A stretch of 64,000 bases of DNA from contig NZ_BQXY01000006.1 of assembly GCF_024341905.1 (NCBI RefSeq), positions 62,001-126,000 of the forward strand, given 5' to 3'. The stretch's first letter is position 1; each line of letters starts with the position of its first letter. Position numbers and translations under genes: made by a program. This document shows positions 9,645 through 18,980 of this stretch, one piece after another. The stretch comes from Clostridium folliculivorans (GTDB lineage Bacteria > Bacillota > Clostridia > Clostridiales > Clostridiaceae). The notes under the pieces were generated by a model that made no database searches, was not told where the DNA came from, and saw nothing but the letters and a program-made list of their open reading frames with translations.

Positions 9645-11143
9645 TGGAAGAAAAGTTGTTTAACAGAATTATGGAAAAAGAGATGAGTAAAGAAGAAGAA
9701 TTAAAAATTCCAGACTCAATTAATATAAAGTTAGGTAAAGCATATGAAATTATTAAGAATGATGAAGCAGATAATGTAAAGAAAAGAAAAACTAATAGGA
9801 AAAGAAACGCAATAATTGCTGCATCCTTAGCATTTTTAGTTTTAACTACAGTTGTGGTTACACCTGCATTAGCTGATAATATACCTCCTTTAAAGGAGCT
9901 TTCTCAGTATCTAAAAAAAATGTATTTTTATAATGATAATTATATAACTAAAGCTAGTCAAATCAATATGAGTAAGACCTATGATGGTATTGAGATAGCG
10001 TTGCAAGGAGTTATATATGATGATTCTAGTTTGAAGTTTATTTATACTGTGACAAGTGATAAAAAACTTCAATGGGGAGTACAGTTGAGAAAAAACAGTT
10101 TAAAAATAAATGGTAAGGAACTACCAAATAACCAATATTTTGATAGGATATCAATGGATGATAGAAAAATATCTAAGGAAGATGATAAACTAGAAAAATA
10201 TGCAGTAATAACAAGCTATGATATATCTGATTTGAAATTGGATGATGATGTCAGTATAGATTGGTGTATAAATGAGATTCATACGCAAAACTATAAATTT
10301 GCTGAAGGAAATTGGGACTTTAACTTTAAAGCTTCCAAGGAGTTGTTGAAAGAAAATTCAAAGATTTTTAATATAAATTACAGTACCAATATAGGAGGAT
10401 ATAAATTTTCAATAGACAAGATAATTTTTACACCATTAGAAACTAAAATCCTAGCAAGTCATGATCCAAAGTTTTATGATGAATATTATAAAGTAATAAA
10501 ATCAGAAAAAAAAGAAGATGAAGTACTTAAAGAAAAAATAGAACAACTTGATGGCGAGCTTAATTTTAATAATTTATATATATGTGATGAAAATGGCAAA
10601 GCTTTAGAGGGCATTGGAGGAAGAGGATATAATGGAAAAGAGGTTATGCTTTTTAAGCCGATGACATATATACCAAAGAAATTAGTAATAACTCCATTTA
10701 GTTGGAAATTAAACAATAGAATTAATAAGGTATATAAGGATGATCAATTTATAAATCTAAAAGATATAAAGGCACCATTAGAAATTAAACAAGGTAAAGA
10801 CATGAGTTTTAATATAAATTCAATTGAGCAAGATAATAATAAACTAAAGATAAACGTAGCTTTTAAAGGCGATTTTATTGAGAGAAGAGCTAGAGAGCCT
10901 TTTGTAATAGTTCCAAAATCAGCGAAAAAGTATCAGTCAAATATTGATCTGTTTGATAGTGAGGCTTCCAATGTAAGAAAGGTTGATTCATGGGAGTACT
11001 ATGAGAAAGCTAGTAATATAAATAATACTTTAGACTATGAATTTAATCTTAATAAAGATGAAGAATATTATTTAGTCTACAATAAGTATGAAGATGGTGC
11101 CTTTATGAAAGATAGACAAATAACGCTAGATTTGAGTAAATAA
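9644..11143 (+). CDS. DUF4179-type membrane protein, probable anti-sigma factor
   Basis: A 499-residue protein whose ATG overlaps the sigma gene stop (TAATG), indicating translational coupling. About 50 charged cytoplasmic residues are followed by one transmembrane segment (AIIAASLAFLVLTTVVV, about residues 53-70) and a large extracytoplasmic domain. This is the plan of clostridial DUF4179 proteins that accompany ECF sigma factors. The role, inferred from arrangement, is to hold the sigma factor at the membrane and release it on an envelope signal. No classic zinc anti-sigma motif was seen. Confidence 0.82.
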   Translation: MEEKLFNRIMEKEMSKEEELKIPDSINIKLGKAYEIIKNDEADNVKKRKTNRKRNAIIAASLAFLVLTTVVVTPALADNIPPLKELSQYLKKMYFYNDNYITKASQINMSKTYDGIEIALQGVIYDDSSLKFIYTVTSDKKLQWGVQLRKNSLKINGKELPNNQYFDRISMDDRKISKEDDKLEKYAVITSYDISDLKLDDDVSIDWCINEIHTQNYKFAEGNWDFNFKASKELLKENSKIFNINYSTNIGGYKFSIDKIIFTPLETKILASHDPKFYDEYYKVIKSEKKEDEVLKEKIEQLDGELNFNNLYICDENGKALEGIGGRGYNGKEVMLFKPMTYIPKKLVITPFSWKLNNRINKVYKDDQFINLKDIKAPLEIKQGKDMSFNINSIEQDNNKLKINVAFKGDFIERRAREPFVIVPKSAKKYQSNIDLFDSEASNVRKVDSWEYYEKASNINNTLDYEFNLNKDEEYYLVYNKYEDGAFMKDRQITLDLSK

Positions 11144-11217
11144 TTTTAATGAAGATTCATATCTTTAAAACTAAAGGTATCAACATAATTAAAGAGTTAT
11201 TCATGTAGATATTTATG

Positions 11218-11254
11218 AAAGCTACGAGAACAAAAGTTATCGTAGCTTTATTTA
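11218..11254 (+). terminator. Terminator of the sigma/anti-sigma operon
   Basis: Arms AAAGCTACGA and TCGTAGCTTT pair perfectly around a 12-base loop and are followed by an AT-rich tail. Confidence 0.8.
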
Positions 11255-11578
11255 TTAAAAAAATGGCTATGATACTTTAATTAATTAATACAATCTATTG
11301 TTTCAAGAAATAAAATTACAATTTAAACTGATGCTTGGATAAAGAATATATACTGTAAAGTTAATTTAGCTTCAGTAATTATAAAAATTTAAAGTGGTTA
11401 TATTACCCACATTGAAAAAAATCGAAAAATCAACCCTATTTTATAATTTTGGATACTTGATTAATAAATGGAATAATATTAAACTTTATACATATGAAAC
11501 TATAATAATAAATATGTGTTACTGAAAAGCTTTTTGTGTAATGAAAAAACAAGTATGTAAGTTATAAAGGAGGGGATT

Positions 11579-11599
11579 ATGCTATATAAGTCACAATAA
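11579..11599 (+). CDS. Possible 6-codon leader ORF or decayed small gene before the GH5 gene
   Basis: A very good ribosome site (AAAGGAGGGG) precedes an ATG that is followed by only five more codons (MLYKSQ) and a stop. In the next frame the sequence stays open for about 20 more codons up to 11661, which could mean a small gene broken by one frameshift. Otherwise it is a regulatory leader peptide. The rest of the 11255-11705 gap is AT-rich with no recognised structure. Confidence 0.3.
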   Translation: MLYKSQ

Positions 11600-11705
11600 T
11601 TTTGATTTGAATGATAACTTTGAGCAACATCAAGAGAAGACGACATTTGTAAACAATTTTTAGATAACCCTAAATAATTATATGAATAACAGGAGGTAAA
11701 TTAAT

Positions 11706-13340
11706 ATGTTAAGAAAAAGTAAGGGATTATCAGTTACAATTGCTACCTTGATGCTTTTAGGGACTATGGTTACTTCTACAGTAAAAACAAAAGCTGCTAC
11801 TATCGGAAGTACAGGTTTCTTAAAGACTAGCGGAACAGTAATAAGAGATAACAAGGGAACAGGCTCAGTAGTAAATCTACGTGGTACCAATCTAGGTGGT
11901 TGGCTATTACAAGAAGGTTGGATGTCTCCAATTGGCGTTACAGATGAATGGACTTTACGTGAAACTTTGACCAATAGATTTGGTGAGGCTACTAAAGAAA
12001 GCTTAATTAATACTTATCAAAATGCATGGTTGAATACCGGTGACTTAGATAACATAAAGAATATGGGCATGAACTTTGTACGTGTTCCTATATACTACCT
12101 TGATTTAATGGACAAGTATGGTAACTGGAAGTCAGATCCATGGAGTAAGCTAGATTGGCTTGTAAATGAATGTTCTACTAGAGGAATATATGTGTTACTT
12201 GATCTTCACGGAACTTTCGGAGGGCAAAACACTTTTGACAACTGTGGAGAAGCAAATTCAGATCCACAACTTTGGAAGAATACTCAATATCAGGATAGAA
12301 CGGTAACCTTATGGCAAGGTATAGCTAATCGGTACAAGGGCAATGCAACAGTAGCTGGTTATGACTTATTAAATGAGCCGGACAGAGTTGGAAGAGATCA
12401 ATTAAATGGATTATATAACAGACTTTATCAAGCAATCAGAGCTATAGATCCAGATCATATGATATACATGGAAGGTGCATGGGATTGGAATCAACTATAT
12501 GCGCCATCGGTTTATGGTTGGACAAATGTAGTTTATGAAATGCACTATTATGCTATGGCAAATAGTCAACCTACTGACTGGAATGCTCAAAACGGATTAA
12601 TAGATTCAGCAGTTCAAGGTATGAAGGACCATCAAAATTCATGGAATATACCAGTATATGCTGGGGAATTCTGCGTATTTGATTTTGACGATTTATGGGA
12701 GAAGTTCTTATCACAAATGAATTCTATAAATGCATCATGGACAAACTGGACATACAAGATTACCAATGGCAGCAACCATTGGGGTTTCTACAAGTACAAC
12801 ACTAATGCAGTACCAGATATAAACAATGACAGTGCTGACACTATAGCTTCTAAATGGCAAAAATTCAATACTGCAAACTTCTTACCTAATACATCTTTCC
12901 AAAATTTAGTTAAAAAATATACATCTACAGCGCCAGTAACTTCTCAATATTCATATTTAACAGCAAGAGCTAACGGAAAAGTAATCAGTGCTGATAACTA
13001 TGGAAACGATCCATTATTAGCTAATAGAGATACTGCTGGAGATTGGGAGTTATTTAAGGTTATAGATAACGGAGACGGGACTATCTCTTTCCAATCTAAG
13101 GCTAATGGAAAATATGTTGCTGCAGATCTTAATAATGGAAATAAACTTATAGCTAGAAGTACTTCAATCCAACAGTGGGAGAAATTTAAGAAAGTACCAC
13201 AAGCAGATGGAACTGTAGCGCTTCAAGCCATGGCAAATAATCTTTATGTAACTACAGATTTAAATAACAATGGTGTGTTATATGCAACTAAAGCATCAGT
13301 TGGAGGTGCATGGGAAGCATTTAATCTTACGCAACAATAA
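11706..13340 (+). CDS. Secreted glycoside hydrolase family 5 glucanase with C-terminal beta-trefoil
   Basis: A 544-residue protein. The signal peptide has a basic start, a hydrophobic core and a probable cut near TKAA (about residue 31). The GH5 catalytic domain (about 45-400) begins RGTNLGGWLLQEGWMSP, as in exo-beta-1,3-glucanase-type GH5 enzymes. It has the acid/base Glu224 in LLNEPD and nucleophile Glu321 in VYAGEF. Residues about 415-544 contain three related units (YLTARANGK, YVAADLNNG, YVTTDLNNN), a fascin-like beta-trefoil that probably binds carbohydrate. It should act outside the cell on beta-glucans. A strong AGGAGG precedes the ATG. The exact linkage cleaved is uncertain. Confidence 0.9.
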   Translation: MLRKSKGLSVTIATLMLLGTMVTSTVKTKAATIGSTGFLKTSGTVIRDNKGTGSVVNLRGTNLGGWLLQEGWMSPIGVTDEWTLRETLTNRFGEATKESLINTYQNAWLNTGDLDNIKNMGMNFVRVPIYYLDLMDKYGNWKSDPWSKLDWLVNECSTRGIYVLLDLHGTFGGQNTFDNCGEANSDPQLWKNTQYQDRTVTLWQGIANRYKGNATVAGYDLLNEPDRVGRDQLNGLYNRLYQAIRAIDPDHMIYMEGAWDWNQLYAPSVYGWTNVVYEMHYYAMANSQPTDWNAQNGLIDSAVQGMKDHQNSWNIPVYAGEFCVFDFDDLWEKFLSQMNSINASWTNWTYKITNGSNHWGFYKYNTNAVPDINNDSADTIASKWQKFNTANFLPNTSFQNLVKKYTSTAPVTSQYSYLTARANGKVISADNYGNDPLLANRDTAGDWELFKVIDNGDGTISFQSKANGKYVAADLNNGNKLIARSTSIQQWEKFKKVPQADGTVALQAMANNLYVTTDLNNNGVLYATKASVGGAWEAFNLTQQ

Positions 13341-13468
13341 ACTTATATTTAACATTGTGTTGAGGATTAAGGTGTCGCTCTATCTGATACTTTAATTTTA
13401 ACAGTAATATTAAGAACCATATTTAATATAAGCCAGATTCAATAGATAAATACGGAAACCAAAATTTT

Positions 13469-13572
13469 AAAATGGTATTTTGACTTACTTGATAGTATAT
13501 AGTGAATTCTCTAAAACAACCCTTTAGAAATTCCATTATAAATATACTACCTAGTAGTCGAAATACCATTTT
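13469..13572. repeat. Long palindrome (family E, single copy)
   Basis: 104 bp with complementary ends (AAAATGGTATTTTGACT against GTCGAAATACCATTTT). The inner parts also pair (TAGTGAATTCTCTAAA against TTTAGAAATTCCATTA). It lies between the convergent GH5 and aldehyde dehydrogenase genes and could terminate both. No second copy was found in the window. Confidence 0.7.
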
Positions 13573-13616
13573 GTAGTTGTATAAGTTCAATATTATTATC
13601 TCTAAATTTCATTATA

Positions 13617-15008
13617 TTATTTAAATATCTTCCTCACCAAGTTAATTCTATTTCCGTAAGGTGGGAATATCAATTTTAGATCTACTTTAGTGCTTTTCTT
13701 AATGATGCTCTTTTTATGTGTGAATATCTCAAAGCTATATCTACCGTGGTAAGCACCTATTCCAGAATTGCCTACGCCACCAAAAGGCAGCTGGGAACTT
13801 GCCACATGGGAAATAGTATCATTAACGCAACCTCCACCAAAAGATATACTGTTTAATGCAAGATTTTCTACAGTTTTATCTTCAGTGAAGATGTAGAAGG
13901 CTAATGGCTTAGGATGTTCATTAATCATTCTGATAGCAGCACTTATATCTTCATACTCAAGCAAAGGGAGGATAGGCCCAAAGATTTCATCTTCCATTAC
14001 TGCATCCTGCCAGGTCACATTGTCTATGATAGTTGGTTCAATATATAAAGTGCTTATGTTGTAATTACCACCGTAAACAATTTTTGATTTGTCTTTATTA
14101 AGTATAGATGCTAGGCGATTAAGCTGTCTTTCATTTACTATCCTTCCGTAATCAGTGCTCTTTGAAGCATCAGCTCCGTAAAAATTTACAACTGTCTCTT
14201 TCAACTTTTTTATAAATTCATCCTTAATGCTTTTATGTACTAGCACATAATCAGGTGCAATGCAGGTTTGACCAGCATTGATGAGCTTTCCCCATAATAT
14301 TCTTTTAGCTGCAATAGCTAGATTTGCAGTTTTATCAACTATAACAGGGCTCTTACCTCCAAGTTCTAAGGTAACTGGAACTAGGTTTTTAGCTGCTGCC
14401 TCCATTACTATTTTTCCTACAGGCACACTGCCTGTAAAGAATATATAATCAAAAGGTGAATTTATAAGAGCTGAGGTTGTTTCTCTTTCTCCTTCTATGA
14501 CTCTTATATAATTAGAATCGAATGTCTCTTCAATTATCTTTTTTACCAAAGCTGAAACGGTAGGAGTACTCTCCGAAGGTTTTAATACCACACAATTTCC
14601 TGCGGCTATAGCACCAATTAGAGGCTCGATTAAAAGCTGAAAAGGATAGTTAAAAGGCCCAATTATGAGCACTGTACCGTAAGGTTCGTGAACAATATAA
14701 CTTTTTGATGGAACTTGATGAATAGGACTTCTAACAGTTTTACTCCTAGACCATTTTTTTAGATTACGAGTAAAATTACTTATGCTGTCTAATGTAAATC
14801 CAATCTCTGTGCTATAGGCTTCAAATTCACCTTTTCCTAAATCTCTATAGAGGGCATTCAGAATTTCTTTTTCATGGTTTTTAATAGAAGCTTTCAATTT
14901 TTTTAAAGCATCAATTCGGAAGTCTATATCTTTAGTTTTTCCAGTGAGGAAATATTCTTTATGTTCTATTAGGATGCTTACAACTTTTTTATTATCTAAA
15001 ATATCCAA
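13617..15008 (-). CDS. Aldehyde dehydrogenase (class 3-like, NAD(P)-dependent)
   Basis: A 463-residue enzyme oxidising aldehydes to carboxylic acids. The motifs are GPFNYPFQLL, ELGGKSPVIVD (general-base Glu) and NAGQTCIAPDY (catalytic Cys). The short length and C-terminal GRYSFEIFTHKKSI resemble fatty or aromatic aldehyde dehydrogenases of the YwdH/ALDH3 type. The start is TTG at 15008 with AGAGGTGA upstream. The last residues include a hydrophobic and basic stretch, possibly membrane-associating. Monocistronic; natural substrate not evident. Confidence 0.9.
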   Translation of the reverse strand: MDILDNKKVVSILIEHKEYFLTGKTKDIDFRIDALKKLKASIKNHEKEILNALYRDLGKGEFEAYSTEIGFTLDSISNFTRNLKKWSRSKTVRSPIHQVPSKSYIVHEPYGTVLIIGPFNYPFQLLIEPLIGAIAAGNCVVLKPSESTPTVSALVKKIIEETFDSNYIRVIEGERETTSALINSPFDYIFFTGSVPVGKIVMEAAAKNLVPVTLELGGKSPVIVDKTANLAIAAKRILWGKLINAGQTCIAPDYVLVHKSIKDEFIKKLKETVVNFYGADASKSTDYGRIVNERQLNRLASILNKDKSKIVYGGNYNISTLYIEPTIIDNVTWQDAVMEDEIFGPILPLLEYEDISAAIRMINEHPKPLAFYIFTEDKTVENLALNSISFGGGCVNDTISHVASSQLPFGGVGNSGIGAYHGRYSFEIFTHKKSIIKKSTKVDLKLIFPPYGNRINLVRKIFK

Positions 15009-15178
15009 TTTAAATCACCTCTAAATATAAAGTTATTTATAATAATAAGACATTTCTATTTCTGTCCTATTTTAAGAATATTTTTGTAAATATTCGGTAA
15101 ATGTAATCCTGTAGTCACTAGTTTGATTCAATTAATATTTTTATTTTACACATATAGTAGCCAATATGCTATAAAAAA

Positions 15179-15219
15179 TGAGTCACTCTAAGATAAGTAT
15201 TTATCTAAAAGTGACTCAT
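15179..15219 (-). terminator. Terminator of the blaI-M56 operon
   Basis: Arms ATGAGTCACT and AGTGACTCAT enclose a second inner stem (AGATAA/TTATCT). A T-run follows on the minus strand, 17 bases past the M56 gene stop. Confidence 0.85.
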
Positions 15220-15235
15220 TTACATATTATTTTCT

Positions 15236-16993
15236 TTAACCAGCCATGTTATTTATGGCATCAGCAGGATCATATACTGAAATATGGTCAAGTGAAGGGT
15301 TTTTATTGGTATCAGTTGGCTTAGGGAATATAAGCATCAACTGATAAGTTTTATTTACGTTATATATAATTATATGCTGAGTACTAGTTTTATTTATAAC
15401 TGAAGGTTTTCCTAAGGTCTTTTGTACATCGTTATATTTTATATCCTTTAAATAACTCTTAAAGGATCTTACATCAAAAACTTGATCACCTTTGTTTAAA
15501 CCAAAATGAAAACCTTTCTTATTATAAAGAGCGTAACGAGCAGAGGTATGACCTTCTCCTACATAATCAATTTTATCGGGGTCACCCCATTTAGTTGCTA
15601 CATCTCCAAATAGAGTATCCTTACTTGCAAACTCGCAATCAGGAACTTTACCTTGTTTAGAAAGAGTATAGATATTTTTTAAAAGTTCTACACTCTTATT
15701 GGTGGTAGTTGTCTGACCTTGTGAGGACGGAGAACTATTGGAATTTGCGTTATTATTAACAGTATTTGAAGTATTACTATTATTGTTATTAGTTGTACTA
15801 TCTGAAGTGTCTGGAACACTTACATTTGAGTTGCTAGAATTATTGGTATTTCCATTTTGAGTTGTATTATCTGTTACAGCATTATTGTTATTTGTAGCTT
15901 CATTATTTTTTGGATTTGTTAGGCTTCCGCAACCTACCAATAAAGTTAAAGATAAAGCTATTATTGACCAGGCTATACTTTGTTTTTTGAATTTAGTAAT
16001 CATAATTATTCTCCTTTTAATTTCTCCTTTACTAACTATTGAGGTAACACCAGGTGTCCATTTGTAGTCAGTGTATGAGGCTGCAATTTTAAGTAAAGTT
16101 TCTCCATATTCCTTATATGCAGTTTTAGAGATTGTTCCTAAGACGAAGCTGTCACAGCTTAATTCACAGTCTTTTCTTGCTTTATTAAAAGCTATCCATA
16201 TTATTGGATTAAACCAATAGATGACTTGCAGAGATGTCATAATCCAGTTCAGCATTAAATCATTCTTTTTTAGATGAGAGAGTTCATGTAATATTATATA
16301 TTCTAAATCTTTTGGGTCTAACTCTTTTGATAAAAATCCAGGTATTAATATTTTGGGTGTGATTATACCTAAGATACAAGGACTAGTTATATAATTACTA
16401 TATATTATTTTGACGTTACGGTTTATTCTAAGCTTTTTCTTACACTTATCTAGTATAAGGTATAGGTCTGCCGCATTGCTTTTACTGCTAGAGTTTATTT
16501 TTAAGTTAAATAATATATAAGAAAATAATATATAAGAAGCTAATAAAGTCACTCCAATGAGCCAGAACATTGGAAGGTTGTATTTATAGCTAATAGTCTC
16601 AAAGAGGCTGTATGAACTAGGTGTATAAGCTATATCAGGCAGTGCGTCTTTTTGTGAATCAATAGTATTTGATGAAGCTTTAGGAGTATTGATACTTACT
16701 TTCCCAGGGGATATTGGCACCTTACTGATATTATTTTCTTCTATTATGCTAGAAATATTCTTACTAAGGTTATCTCCAATTCCCACATTTGTATAATTAA
16801 ATAAACTTATATTGCTGTCAATGGAGTAGGGGAGCATAAGTCTAATGATAACTATAAGCCAAATATAATAATGCCAAGATCCGCTAAACTTATTTTTGAA
16901 TATTAATTTGATTAGTGATATCAAAATAACTGCAGCACTGGCCATTAAAGAGAGATATACGATAGATGTGAATATTTTATTTAATAAATCCAT
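15236..16993 (-). CDS. BlaR1-like M56 membrane metalloprotease with C-terminal YjgB-like sensor domain
   Basis: A 585-residue protein. Three or four N-terminal transmembrane helices surround the M56 zinc protease motif HELSH (in ILHELSHLKKND, about residue 240). A further membrane segment near residue 345 ends in LTLLVGCGS, which looks like a lipobox, and then an Asn/Thr/Ser-rich linker. The last roughly 150 residues (TLFGDVATKWGDPDKIDYV...) resemble the YjgB/DUF4309 family. The penicillin-binding sensor of true BlaR1 is absent. By analogy, signal binding outside would activate the protease to inactivate the BlaI partner encoded 8 bp upstream. The inducer is probably not a beta-lactam. Confidence 0.82.
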   Translation of the reverse strand: MDLLNKIFTSIVYLSLMASAAVILISLIKLIFKNKFSGSWHYYIWLIVIIRLMLPYSIDSNISLFNYTNVGIGDNLSKNISSIIEENNISKVPISPGKVSINTPKASSNTIDSQKDALPDIAYTPSSYSLFETISYKYNLPMFWLIGVTLLASYILFSYILFNLKINSSSKSNAADLYLILDKCKKKLRINRNVKIIYSNYITSPCILGIITPKILIPGFLSKELDPKDLEYIILHELSHLKKNDLMLNWIMTSLQVIYWFNPIIWIAFNKARKDCELSCDSFVLGTISKTAYKEYGETLLKIAASYTDYKWTPGVTSIVSKGEIKRRIIMITKFKKQSIAWSIIALSLTLLVGCGSLTNPKNNEATNNNNAVTDNTTQNGNTNNSSNSNVSVPDTSDSTTNNNNSNTSNTVNNNANSNSSPSSQGQTTTTNKSVELLKNIYTLSKQGKVPDCEFASKDTLFGDVATKWGDPDKIDYVGEGHTSARYALYNKKGFHFGLNKGDQVFDVRSFKSYLKDIKYNDVQKTLGKPSVINKTSTQHIIIYNVNKTYQLMLIFPKPTDTNKNPSLDHISVYDPADAINNMAG

Positions 16994-17001
16994 AAATCCA
17001 C

Positions 17002-17379
17002 CTACTTATTAGTTTTTTCATCTAGAAGCTTTCTTAGTTCATGGATTTCATCAGCACTTAACTCTTCTTCCTTAATAAAATTTGATAGAAGGAGCTTAAG
17101 AGAACCACCATAAAGTTTCTGGACAAAGGTCTTAGTTTCCTGACTTTTTAAATCTTTTTCAGATATTAAAGGGCTATATTTATAGGTTGTAGACGTCTTA
17201 TCCACATCTACAGCGCCTTTTTTTACCAATCTTGTTATGAGAGTGTGGATAGTTTTTGGGCTCCATTCACTATTATCTTTTAAAGCATCAACAATTTCCG
17301 AGGAAGTACATAGTTTTTTTAACCATATTACCTCCATAACTTCCCACTCAGAATCAGATATTTTGGGTAACTTACTCAT
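17002..17379 (-). CDS. BlaI/MecI family transcriptional repressor
   Basis: A 125-residue winged-helix protein. It opens with LPKISDSEWEVMEVIW and has WSPKTIHTLITRLVKKGAV, both signatures of BlaI/MecI/CopY penicillinase repressors, then a C-terminal dimerisation part. It should repress its own operon through the TACA-N2-TGTA operators upstream. Relief comes from cleavage triggered by the M56 protein encoded next. RBS AGGAGG is close to the ATG. Confidence 0.93.
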   Translation of the reverse strand: MSKLPKISDSEWEVMEVIWLKKLCTSSEIVDALKDNSEWSPKTIHTLITRLVKKGAVDVDKTSTTYKYSPLISEKDLKSQETKTFVQKLYGGSLKLLLSNFIKEEELSADEIHELRKLLDEKTNK

Positions 17380-17391
17380 TATTTATCCTCC

Positions 17392-17401
17392 TACAATTGT
17401 A
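17392..17401. promoter_or_regulatory. BlaI-type operator 2
   Basis: TACAATTGTA is a perfect 10-bp palindrome matching the TACA-N2-TGTA core of BlaI/MecI operators. It lies between the predicted transcription start and the blaI ribosome site. Confidence 0.75.
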
Positions 17402-17412
17402 ATCCTAATTTT

Positions 17413-17441
17413 ATCCTACAACTGTAGGACGAAATTGTCAA
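17413..17441 (-). promoter_or_regulatory. blaI promoter with overlapping operator 1
   Basis: On the minus strand TTGACA (17441-17436) and TAGGAT (17418-17413) are separated by 17 bases. The near-palindrome CCTACAACTGTAGG (17415-17428) fills the spacer and overlaps the -10, so bound repressor would block polymerase. Confidence 0.8.
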
Positions 17442-17744
17442 CATATACAAAATGGAAGGTAAGTGAAGCAATGCTCATATAAATTATTGTTTGCTTTGTT
17501 TTTTGGAGAAATTGAAAAGTAGAGTTCTATAAAAAGTTTATTTAGTTTAATAAAGTTCAGTTTTTAATAAATAGGGATAAGCTGTAGCAAAGTTTTGGAT
17601 GAAATAGTTTAGCTTATATATTCTTAAGGTAAATATAAGGATACAGCTATAGGAAGTAATGGTAATAGGTGCTATTATTTATATAAATATAGTATGTAAA
17701 TAAGATGGTTTCGGAATATTTTAATTAAAAAGGGGAGGGCTATA
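17442..17744. other. Intergenic, 303 bp
   Basis: This is the divergent gap between the blaI promoter and the lipoprotein gene at 17745. It is AT-rich. A clear promoter for the lipoprotein could not be chosen and no repeat or RNA structure was recognised. Confidence 0.4.
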
Positions 17745-18290
17745 ATGAAAAACAAATCTATATTAATAATCATTTCAGTGTTAACACTTTGCATATTTGC
17801 TATAACGGGATGTTCCAGCAGTTCAAAGACTACAGAAGAGACTAAGGCTTCGGAAAGTACAGCTCAAGCTACAGCAGAAAAATTTTTATATGAGTTTTAT
17901 GAAGTAAATTCAAGTAAGGATGCAGAGGATATGCAAGCTCCTGACAATATTAATAAGGCTCATGATAAGTTCAAAACTGTAACTACATCCAAGGATTTAG
18001 ATTCATTGATTGCAAATAGATTTTACGTTAGAAATCTTAAGTTTTGCTCTACAAATAAATGCAGTGTAAAAGCCACTAAGATAGAGTTTGAGAAAACCTT
18101 TGAGGACAAGAAGGAAGGAAAGTTTGGATTTAACTATACTGCATCGGTAGAGGCGACATATGATAAAGATCAAAAGAGTGAAAAGGATACAGAAAAAGGT
18201 TATGTAGGGCTTATTTATGAGGACAATCAGTGGAAAGTGTATTCTAATTCGATAAATAATGCATCAAAGATGCTTATTAAAACAAAATAA
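17745..18290 (+). CDS. Predicted lipoprotein of unknown function
   Basis: A 181-residue protein with a lipoprotein signal: basic start, hydrophobic stretch and lipobox ITGC, so Cys23 would be lipidated and the protein anchored outside the membrane. The mature part is charged (Lys/Glu rich) and ends with a GLIYEDNQWKVYS pattern. That pattern is common in small clostridial lipoproteins with an NTF2-like or DUF4829-like fold. The family assignment is a guess. It has a good ribosome site (GGGGAGGG). It lies next to, but divergent from, the BlaI operon. Confidence 0.75.
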   Translation: MKNKSILIIISVLTLCIFAITGCSSSSKTTEETKASESTAQATAEKFLYEFYEVNSSKDAEDMQAPDNINKAHDKFKTVTTSKDLDSLIANRFYVRNLKFCSTNKCSVKATKIEFEKTFEDKKEGKFGFNYTASVEATYDKDQKSEKDTEKGYVGLIYEDNQWKVYSNSINNASKMLIKTK

Positions 18291-18439
18291 AATTACTTAA
18301 GAAAGATATTAATGAAAATATATAAGTTTTATTTAATTTGGTTCATAGATAAATAGATTAGAGTGTATTTACTACGATACTTTTATGAATAAAGCTTATT
18401 AGAATTTATATATATAATAAAAAGATAAGCAAAAAATTA

Positions 18440-18485
18440 AACAACAAGCCATCCGCTATTTTTTATAACAGATGGCTTGTTGTTT
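18440..18485 (-). terminator. luxS terminator
   Basis: Arms AACAACAAGCCATC and GATGGCTTGTTGTT form a 14-bp perfect stem, with a T-rich run on the minus strand. It lies 16 bases past the luxS stop. Confidence 0.88.
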
Positions 18486-18500
18486 CTGAGCAGCATTATA

Positions 18501-18980
18501 TTATTGTGGGTATACTAAGTTCTTTTCAGTTATAACTTCTAGAACCTCTTTTAAGAATTTATTTGCTAGGTATTTAGCCATTGGAAGATTCATATCTAAA
18601 TAGTTTCCGCAATCTCTAGCTGATGCACCAGGGATATCACCTTCAAAGTCAGCTATAAATTTGTACATTTCAGTTAATAAACCTACAATATCTTTTGACT
18701 CATAATCGCCTTCAAGTATTATATAGAAACCAGTTCTGCAGCCCATAGGTCCAAAATAAACAGTCTTTGATGCATAAGTTTTATGATTTCTTAAGAAAGT
18801 AGCACCTAAGTGCTCAAATGCATGCATTTCTGCAGTGTTCATAACAGGTTCAAGGTTTGGCCTGGTCATTCTTATATCAAAGGTTGTAAGAACTACATCT
18901 TTAAAATTATCTTTTCTTGAAACATATACACCTGGAAGTAAGTCCAAGTGATTTACTGTAAAGCTCGCGATCTTCTCCAT
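18501..18980 (-). CDS. luxS: S-ribosylhomocysteine lyase LuxS
   Basis: A 159-residue enzyme that cleaves S-ribosylhomocysteine to homocysteine and 4,5-dihydroxy-2,3-pentanedione, the precursor of autoinducer-2. The metal-binding HAFEH motif gives His53 and His57, and Cys124 (ARDCGNY) is the third ligand. Catalytic Cys81 is in GCRTGFY. The N-terminal NHLDLLPGVYVSRKD block is also typical. Length is normal. Monocistronic here; the usual partner pfs/mtnN is not adjacent. It serves the activated methyl cycle and may also give AI-2 signalling. Confidence 0.97.
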   Translation of the reverse strand: MEKIASFTVNHLDLLPGVYVSRKDNFKDVVLTTFDIRMTRPNLEPVMNTAEMHAFEHLGATFLRNHKTYASKTVYFGPMGCRTGFYIILEGDYESKDIVGLLTEMYKFIADFEGDIPGASARDCGNYLDMNLPMAKYLANKFLKEVLEVITEKNLVYPQ

